NCBI RefSeq assembly: GCF_947492555.1 | Contig: NZ_CANLNE010000002.1 | Coordinates: forward strand, 1,045,501 to 1,109,500 | DNA from: an uncultured Roseobacter sp. | GTDB taxonomy: Bacteria; Pseudomonadota; Alphaproteobacteria; Rhodobacterales; Rhodobacteraceae | Length of the DNA: 64,000 bases | Reading direction: 5' to 3' | Shown: piece by piece, positions 63,519 to 64,000 of the stretch | How the letters are laid out: each line of letters begins with the position of its first letter | How positions within the stretch are numbered: the stretch's first letter is position 1 | Program-made: the position numbers and the translations under genes | Notes under the pieces: generated by a model | What the model was told of the DNA's origin: nothing | The model's input: only the letters and a program-made list of their open reading frames with translations | The model's database searches: none

Positions 63519-64000
63519 TCAGTGTTTGGGTATCGCTCCGTATGCCATTGCTTTGAAGATCGCCTCAGCTGAAGTTCGAGAGCGCAATTTGGTGCGCGCA
63601 GACTGCAAGCGCATTTCAACCGCACGTTGTGATAGGTCGATTAGCAGTGAAATCTCAGCCGCTGTTTTGCCGCCCGCAACCAACGTGAGTGCCTCTATTT
63701 CTTTTGATGTAAGGCTGAGTTCTTTTGCCAGTTGCCCTCCTTTGATCATCTCAGCATGAAAACCTGAAGCAAGCTCTTGTAGAAAACCATTGTGCATCAC
63801 GGATCTCGGTGTGTCAGCACCAACGAAATGATTTAGGGCGGCATAGCCCACTAATTCGCGAGTATTAACTGGACAGATCCAGCCTATGCGTGCACCTGCC
63901 GAGATTAGCAGGTCTCCGAAACTTCGACGAGAGTCTCCCCGCTTGTGCATGACTTTGCTGATCGCCAGCATGTCATAGGACTTAACTTCTGTAAAATTCT
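63519..64000 (-). CDS. LuxR-type transcriptional regulator, 3' part
   Basis: The open frame runs off the right edge; 160 codons are visible, and the first internal ATG is at 63971. The C-terminal 65 residues are a LuxR/GerE helix-turn-helix: LSLTSKEIEALTLVAGGKTA, AEISLLIDLSQRAVEMRLQS and ARTKLRSRTSAEAIFKAM. The visible N-terminal part (GARIGWICPVNTRELVGYAA) is not a clear autoinducer domain. No synthase gene is in view. Confidence 0.8.
   Translation of the reverse strand, partial: NFTEVKSYDMLAISKVMHKRGDSRRSFGDLLISAGARIGWICPVNTRELVGYAALNHFVGADTPRSVMHNGFLQELASGFHAEMIKGGQLAKELSLTSKEIEALTLVAGGKTAAEISLLIDLSQRAVEMRLQSARTKLRSRTSAEAIFKAMAYGAIPKH

Noticed and set aside
63336-63572. Independent small gene of 78 codons
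   Set aside because: Its first ~30 residues continue the DM13-like protein begun at 63205 in another frame, so it is treated as part of that pseudogene.
34454-64000. A second attachment-site copy of the tRNA-Arg 3' end
   Set aside because: I read through the downstream sequence and saw no repeat of the tRNA T-arm and acceptor; no integrase gene is present in the window.

Overview
The window reads as a chromosomal segment of a marine alphaproteobacterium of the Rhodobacterales (Roseobacter group). The evidence is the spc/alpha ribosomal operon followed by a Do-like protease, rarA, crcB, a RluA-type pseudouridine synthase, a HAD phosphatase and ATP12; a complete aapJQMP amino-acid importer; a zinc-finger adenylate kinase of the Paracoccus type; and a secreted protein with the Rhodobacterales VPLPA-CTERM tail. 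All assignments come from reading motifs, start sites and spacing by eye. No database search was run.

Layout. 1-9.9 kb: ribosomal/secretion operon on the + strand (rpsN 3' end, rpsH, rplF, rplR, rpsE, rpmD, rplO, secY, adk, rpsM, rpsK, rpoA, rplQ). It is interrupted twice by minus-strand cargo genes, one after rpmD (behind a terminator) and one between adk and rpsM. 9.9-20.2 kb: protease, rarA, crcB, pseudouridine synthase, HAD phosphatase, ATP12, then aapJQMP. 20.2-34.5 kb: minus-strand block sixA-like, ferredoxin-like, fatty-acid hydroxylase family, argB, engB, MOSC, yidC, EAL phosphodiesterase and ttcA; a DUF3833 lipoprotein on the + strand; yidD-rnpA-rpmH on the minus strand; then a + strand trio of VTT membrane protein, flavin disulfide oxidoreductase and histidine kinase. 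This is ordinary core genome.

From tRNA-Arg(ACG) at 34.45 kb onward the window becomes accessory in character, with long gene-poor gaps, diverged intergenic repeats and broken genes. It holds a doubly damaged nuclease/STAND-type NTPase (a likely anti-phage Avs-like relic) that ends inside a truncated DMT transporter, a MarR regulator with two identical 15-bp palindromic operators, a VPLPA-CTERM protein and an RTX protein. Next comes a tight eight-gene minus-strand operon for uptake and hydrolysis of peptides or amides (CocE-type hydrolase, Tat-exported binding protein, two permeases, two ATPases, amidohydrolase, M81 peptidase) with a divergent HTH regulator. The last part holds a multi-spanning membrane patatin, a LysR regulator, two paralogous exported YHS proteins flanking a GAF histidine kinase and a small lipoprotein, a frameshifted DM13 relic and a LuxR-type regulator cut by the window end.

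The most interesting parts are the two insertions into the ribosomal operon (one carrying a repeat seen at the N-terminus of contractile-injection-system cargo), the defence-gene relic beside tRNA-Arg, the self-contained peptide/amide catabolic operon, the membrane-embedded patatin and the YHS-kinase-YHS module. None can be called a proven new system from sequence alone.
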